Below are positions 6,592 to 9,844 of a stretch of 9,844 bases of DNA, one piece after another. Source of the DNA: an uncultured Prevotella sp. GTDB lineage: Bacteria > Bacteroidota > Bacteroidia > Bacteroidales > Bacteroidaceae. Position 1 is the stretch's first letter. Every line of letters starts with the position of its first letter. The notes below the pieces were generated by a model. It was not told where the DNA came from. It did no database searches and saw nothing but the letters and a program-made list of their open reading frames with translations. The position numbers and the translations under genes are program-made. Location of the stretch: positions 1 to 9,844 of the forward strand of contig CAKQXI010000090.1 of the NCBI GenBank assembly GCA_934281565.1, written 5' to 3'.

Positions 6592-6853
6592 AGGATACTT
6601 CAGCCCAAACCACAACTTATGTCGAAAAAGTAACAGAATACCAGTCTGTTAAGTTCTCTAAATCTCATAAGAAATGATAGTGTAGAACCTATTTCTAATA
6701 TGTTACATATTGAGTCTATAGTCAACGAAACGATATGACTTCTTTGACAAAGAGAAGATGAAAGACGTTATGCTCTTGGAAATCTTGCATTTGTTGACCA
6801 CATGTCATGCTCTTTATCTCCCGCAGATCTCGCTGATTTCCACAGATTTTACC
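6592..6853. other. Gene-free convergent gap
   Basis: This lies between the 3' ends of the DUF5715 gene and the ATPase gene. I see no convincing gene, RNA gene or classical terminator. A weak hairpin with an AT-rich stem lies at 6739-6757 (CTTCTTT facing AAAGAGAAG with one bulge) but has no T-tract. The only other structure is the decamer repeat at 6821-6850. Confidence 0.5.
6821..6850. repeat. Degenerate 10-bp tandem repeat
   Basis: Three consecutive 10-base units, CCGCAGATCT, CGCTGATTTC and CACAGATTTT, share the pattern CnCnGATnTn. They end four bases before the stop codon of the convergent ATPase gene. Short arrays of CGCAGAT-type units are familiar as intergenic repeats in bacteria; the role is unknown. 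Confidence 0.5.
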
Positions 6854-8011
6854 TTATATGTGCAGATAGTTCAGTAGGCGAATATCGCCATTAGAGTCTT
6901 CCAGCGAGCCGGCATAGATGATGGTGCGGCTGGAGATGGGAGAGGAAATCCAATCGGAGGCTTTCTTCAGAGCTTTCTCGAAGGAAGGGGTGTAAGTCAT
7001 CGAACTCTTTACCTCGATGGCATCCATAGAAGAACCGTTGTCTGAGAGGATGTCTATCTCGTTCTGGTTGGAATCCCGGTAGAAATAAAGGTTGCTTTCC
7101 TTGCCTTGGTTCAGGCGATGCTTCAATAGCTCCATTACAATGAGATTTTCGAAAAGGTGACCTCGCATCTTGTCGAAAGACAACTGCTCGGCACTCTCTA
7201 TTCCGAGAAGTGAACACGCCAGACCAGTGTCGCAAAAATAAATCTTTGGTGATTTGGTGAGACGCTTTCGGCTGTTCTCGAAATAGGGTGGCAGGAGATA
7301 TACCACATAAGATGCCTGAAGGATGGAAATCCACGACTGGATGGTCTTGCTGGATACGCCCACTTCGCCCGCTATCTCCGTGGCATTGAACACCGAACCT
7401 ATTCTGCCAGCGCATAGCTTGAGGAAGATGCTGAACTGACGTATGTCTTTGACATTGAGCAAATCTCTCACATCTCGCTCCAGATAGGTCTTCACGTAAG
7501 ATGGATAGAGAAACTTCGGGATATTCTTGCCGCTGCAAATGGCAGGGTAGAGCCCCTGGTAGAGTAGCTGGTTGGCATCTGACAGGTATTCTACCTGTCC
7601 ATCGGCTTCTTGTATGGAAAGGGGTAAGAGTTCAAAAACGCCACTTCTGCCTGCTAATGACTGTGATACTTTCTTGAGCAAGGCAAAGTTGGAACTACCA
7701 GAAAGGATGAATTTCTTCTCAGGTTTCTCGTCTACGATGCCCTGGATATAGGACAGGAGTTTGGGATAATTGTGTACCTCGTCCAGAATCATTCCCTCCT
7801 CATGCAGATGGAGGAAGCGGATGGGATCGTCCATGGCAAAGCTTCTTGTGTCCAAATCTTCCAAAGAGTAATAATGGAGATGTGGAAAAATCTGCTTCAG
7901 CATGGTTGTCTTGCCCGACTGCCTTGGTCCTGTTACGGTGATGACTGGGAAATACTGGACTGCTTCCAAGATGGTGCTTTCTATCTCTCGTTTGATATAT
8001 GTCTGTTTCAT
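6854..8011 (-). CDS. AAA_14 / DUF4143 ATP-binding protein
   Basis: A 385-residue protein of the widespread AAA_14 plus DUF4143 family, abundant and often multicopy in Bacteroidetes. The N-terminal ATPase has Walker A GPRQSGKTT at 28-36, Walker B GMILDEVHNYP at 73-83, and a sensor-like FILSGSSN at 101-108. The AGRSGVFELLPLSIQE segment at 120-135 is typical of the family. A winged-helix-like stretch (NATEIAGEVGVSSKTIQSWI) spans about 209-228. The C-terminal part holds NEID (317-320) and AIEVKSS (331-337), resembling the D/E-x-K core of PD-(D/E)xK nucleases. The biological role is not established. Start ATG at 8011, right beside a palindrome over the likely promoter. It is unlikely to be a Cas component despite adjacency to the array. 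Confidence 0.92.
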   Translation of the reverse strand: MKQTYIKREIESTILEAVQYFPVITVTGPRQSGKTTMLKQIFPHLHYYSLEDLDTRSFAMDDPIRFLHLHEEGMILDEVHNYPKLLSYIQGIVDEKPEKKFILSGSSNFALLKKVSQSLAGRSGVFELLPLSIQEADGQVEYLSDANQLLYQGLYPAICSGKNIPKFLYPSYVKTYLERDVRDLLNVKDIRQFSIFLKLCAGRIGSVFNATEIAGEVGVSSKTIQSWISILQASYVVYLLPPYFENSRKRLTKSPKIYFCDTGLACSLLGIESAEQLSFDKMRGHLFENLIVMELLKHRLNQGKESNLYFYRDSNQNEIDILSDNGSSMDAIEVKSSMTYTPSFEKALKKASDWISSPISSRTIIYAGSLEDSNGDIRLLNYLHI

Positions 8012-8015
8012 TTTT

Positions 8016-8050
8016 TATGTAAATTTGGAATTCAACTCCAAAATTACATA
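8016..8050 (-). promoter_or_regulatory. Palindrome over the ATPase promoter, probable operator
   Basis: Arms at 8016-8029 (TATGTAAATTTGGA) and 8037-8050 (TCCAAAATTACATA) pair with one mismatch around a 7-base centre. It begins five bases upstream of the ATPase start codon. On the minus strand the right arm contains TAATTTTG (8046-8039), matching TAnnTTTG, which would start transcription only some 20 bases before the ATG. A regulator bound here would block the promoter. Autoregulation by the ATPase's winged-helix segment is possible but is only an inference. Confidence 0.55.
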
Positions 8051-8116
8051 AAAACTTATGGATTTGGTGCTTTCTTATCTATTATTTATAGGTTCTTAAC
8101 GCTTTTGATGGGTAAA

Positions 8117-8136
8117 TTTTATGCAAATTTGGAATT
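8117..8136 (+). repeat. Direct copy of the operator half-site
   Basis: The 20 bases TTTTATGCAAATTTGGAATT differ from 8013-8032 at one position only (C for T). The copy is 104 bases upstream of the first, in the same orientation and without its inverted partner. It could be a second binding site for the same factor or the remains of a duplication. Confidence 0.55.
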
Positions 8137-8160
8137 GATATATAAGTTATATTAATAACA

Positions 8161-8208
8161 GCCCGATTGACAGAATGAAGTTTGCGCCAAACTAATTCCG
8201 TCAACGGC
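8161..8208. repeat. Long imperfect palindrome at the leader-distal edge of the CRISPR array
   Basis: Stem segments pair in order: GCC (8161-8163) with GGC (8206-8208), TTGAC (8167-8171) with GTCAA (8200-8204), GAAT (8173-8176) with ATTC (8195-8198), and AGTTTG (8179-8184) with CAAACT (8188-8193) around a CGC loop. Interruptions are only one or two bases each. It lies ten bases beyond the last repeat. No T-tract follows in either direction, so it is not a standard intrinsic terminator, although it could stop or protect the array transcript. Confidence 0.6.
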
Positions 8209-8218
8209 TTTTCCTATT

Positions 8219-9678
8219 ATATCCATTCCATAAAGGTACGATTAAGACCTCCCGAGTGATGTATGTAAGTGGGCAATTCCCAAATCTCCATTCCATAAAG
8301 GTACAATTAAAACAATCGGATAATCAAGAACGAGAAGAATAAGGATTATTTCAATTCCATAAAGGTACGATTAAGACGGGTTATGGCGGCGGTGTGGCAG
8401 CTTTGGAAGCCAATTTCAATTCCATAAAGGTACGATTAAGACATGGCTCTTTCGACATAATTAATAAAGGCTACTCATTTCAATTCCATAAAGGTACGAT
8501 TAAGACAACCTCGATTGGTTGGAAGTCTTCTGCATAGAGGAATTTCAATTCCATAAAGGTACGATTAAGACTCAAAGACGCAGGTAATGGCATGAATTAT
8601 CACTATATTTCAATTCCATAAAGGTACGATTAAGACGTAGGATAAACGTACATGGAACGGAAACAACAGAATTTCAATTCCATAAAGGTACGATTAAGAC
8701 TAGGGTTTTGGGATGCATAGCTTACGGTTGCACCGTTATTTCAATTCCATAAAGGTACAATTAAAACACAAACTCCTTATCAAGTAATTGCAGATTTTTC
8801 TAATATTTCAATTCCATAAAGGTACAATTAAAACTCAAGGCAGTGCAAGAATGCAGAGGATGTTATTTTATTTCAATTCCATAAAGGTACAATTAAAACT
8901 CGCCATCTTCCTGCCATTCTGCGTGGTGTTTATCTATTTCAATTCCATAAAGGTACAATTAAAACGTTTGCTGCAAGTGTATACCACCTAAATTATAAAC
9001 ATTTCAATTCCATAAAGGTACAATTAAAACCCAAGCAGGCAATCGCCCTCGTGTCTTGGTATGTGATTTCAATTCCATAAAGGTACAATTAAAACTTCAT
9101 GTTCGAGCACGTATGCCTTGCGTTCCTGAATTTCAATTCCATAAAGGTACAATTAAAACCATCTATGATGCTTGCGAGCAAGCCCTTTCCTACGGATTTC
9201 AATTCCATAAAGGTACAATTAAAACATCAATGAAATTATGAAAGAAGAACTTAACATAGATTTCAATTCCATAAAGGTACAATTAAAACTTACGGTCGCA
9301 CCGCTTGGAATACCTTGAAGACTATTTCAATTCCATAAAGGTACAATTAAAACCCTTTGTTCACACCCATTAATGCATAGATACCCTATTTCAATTCCAT
9401 AAAGGTACAATTAAAACCTATGATAGTTTAAGGGCAGAACTTGTTGCAAGGTTATTTCAATTCCATAAAGGTACAATTAAAACATATAGTCCCCAAGAAT
9501 AGAGGCTTGTACTCCAGAATTTCAATTCCATAAAGGTACAATTAAAACTTATTTTCGTAAAAGAAGCCTTGTTTGCTTCTTCTATTTCAATTCCATAAAG
9601 GTACAATTAAAACATCCTCGCTGCCCATTCGTTTGTCACATGAAATTCATTTCAATTCCATAAAGGTACAATTAAAAC
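8219..9678 (-). CRISPR. CRISPR array, 23 repeats and 22 spacers, probable type I-B
   Basis: Repeats are 30 bp; on the plus strand they begin ATTTCAATTCC and end ATTAAAAC or ATTAAGAC. Repeat starts: 8219, 8284, 8348, 8413, 8477, 8542, 8607, 8671, 8738, 8805, 8870, 8936, 9001, 9066, 9130, 9196, 9260, 9324, 9388, 9454, 9519, 9584, 9649. Spacers are 34-37 bp and total 770 bp. On the minus strand the repeat starts GTTTTAAT and ends ATTGAAAT, the 8-base 5' handle form seen in type I-B and some type III systems. The two leftmost repeats are degenerate (A to C at position 6 and a change at position 3), so the left is the old end and transcription runs leftwards from a leader on the right. Two repeat variants differ at positions 22 and 28: G/G in repeats 1 and 3-8, A/A in repeats 2 and 9-23. 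No cas gene is in the window. Confidence 0.98.
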
Positions 9679-9844
9679 CCATCAATTTTTAGATATAAAT
9701 ATCCGTAAATACGATAGGTTTGCGTGTGCAAAGGTACAAAAAATAAATGAGAAATATGTCGATGTGCGATACAGGGCAGACGCATTAAATATTTCACTTA
9801 TTAACATATGTGTTGTATTATTATAACTTATTGAATATTAACAT
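9679..9844 (-). promoter_or_regulatory. CRISPR leader
   Basis: An AT-rich stretch with no coding sequence follows directly on the newest, intact repeat and continues past the window edge. It would hold the signals for array transcription and spacer integration. It includes the -7 box at 9729-9736 and a small CGTA/TACG inverted pair near 9704-9713. The assignment rests on position, base composition and the decay of repeats at the opposite end. Confidence 0.75.
9729..9736 (-). promoter_or_regulatory. Array promoter -7 box
   Basis: The minus strand reads TACCTTTG, an exact TAnnTTTG match, within TTTTTTGTACCTTTGCA. Transcription would begin near 9722, giving about 45 bases of leader RNA before the first repeat at 9678. 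No clear -33 element is visible. Confidence 0.6.

Noticed and set aside
6733..6876. Short plus-strand frame in the convergent gap reading KRYDFFDKEKMKDVMLLEIL
   Set aside because: It is under 50 codons, begins just after a stop, and its tail is made of the decamer repeat and the antisense end of the ATPase gene; I could not link it to any family, so a pseudogene call is not supported.
6891..7538. A 215-codon minus-strand frame within the ATPase gene
   Set aside because: It overlaps the ATPase in another frame and has no family features; the ATPase frame has intact Walker motifs.
6854..8011. The ATPase as part of the CRISPR system
   Set aside because: AAA_14/DUF4143 proteins are common stand-alone genes in Bacteroidales, and this one is at the leader-distal end with its own promoter; no known Cas role.
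7772..8155. A 127-codon plus-strand frame running from the ATPase gene into the upstream region
   Set aside because: It is antisense to the ATPase N-terminus and its remainder crosses the palindromic promoter region; no domain recognised.
8788..9241. Two plus-strand open frames (8788-8991 and 9056-9241) inside the CRISPR array
   Set aside because: They repeat the peptide FNSIKVQLK because they are translations of the CRISPR repeats; not genes.
9680..9692. IHF-like site (ATCAATTTTTAG) in the leader
   Set aside because: It departs from the WATCAAnnnnTTR consensus at the conserved end, and AT-rich DNA gives such partial matches by chance.

Overview
The window looks like chromosomal DNA from a member of the Bacteroidales, most likely a Prevotella/Segatella relative. 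The reasons are the protein sequences (Bacteroidales-like PurM, PurC, AroE and MenG, and a DUF5715 protein), the lack of clear Shine-Dalgarno sequences, and intergenic boxes of the Bacteroidetes -7 form TAnnTTTG. The genus is an inference from family resemblance; no search was run.

Positions 1-5614 hold a minus-strand housekeeping run, read right to left: phoH, purC, menG (ubiE), aroE, a small S23/IVS four-helix-bundle gene, purM, and the start of prfA. These cover two purine steps (PurM, PurC), one shikimate step, the last menaquinone methylation, a PhoH-type RNA-associated ATPase and translation termination. The proteins look ordinary. The gaps do not: three are filled almost from stop codon to start codon by arrays of 7-bp units (TAGTTNA and its complement) around a GC-rich CGGC/GCCG hairpin. 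The S23 gene sits between two arrays of a second 7-bp family (AATTCTT-like) arranged as inverted repeats.

Positions 5615-5817 are a divergent promoter region, with one -7 box facing phoH and one facing a plus-strand gene for a membrane-anchored DUF5715 protein (5818-6591). That protein carries residues resembling the metal site of M15 (VanY-like) peptidases. A gene-poor stretch (6592-6853) with a short decamer repeat follows, then a minus-strand AAA_14/DUF4143 ATPase (6854-8011). A 14-bp-arm palindrome lies over the putative ATPase promoter.

Positions 8219-9678 are a CRISPR array of 23 repeats of 30 bp and 22 spacers of 34-37 bp. The repeat on the minus strand begins GTTTTAAT and ends ATTGAAAT, which fits type I-B. 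Degenerate repeats at the left end and an AT-rich leader with a TACCTTTG box at the right end show that it is transcribed leftwards. No cas genes are in the window; they may lie beyond position 9844. The array has two repeat variants arranged as a mosaic, and spacers 8 and 17 appear to tile the same coding sequence in related targets. I found no complete new system. The best leads are the 7-bp-array intergenic elements with their possible S23 cargo, and the history recorded in the CRISPR array.
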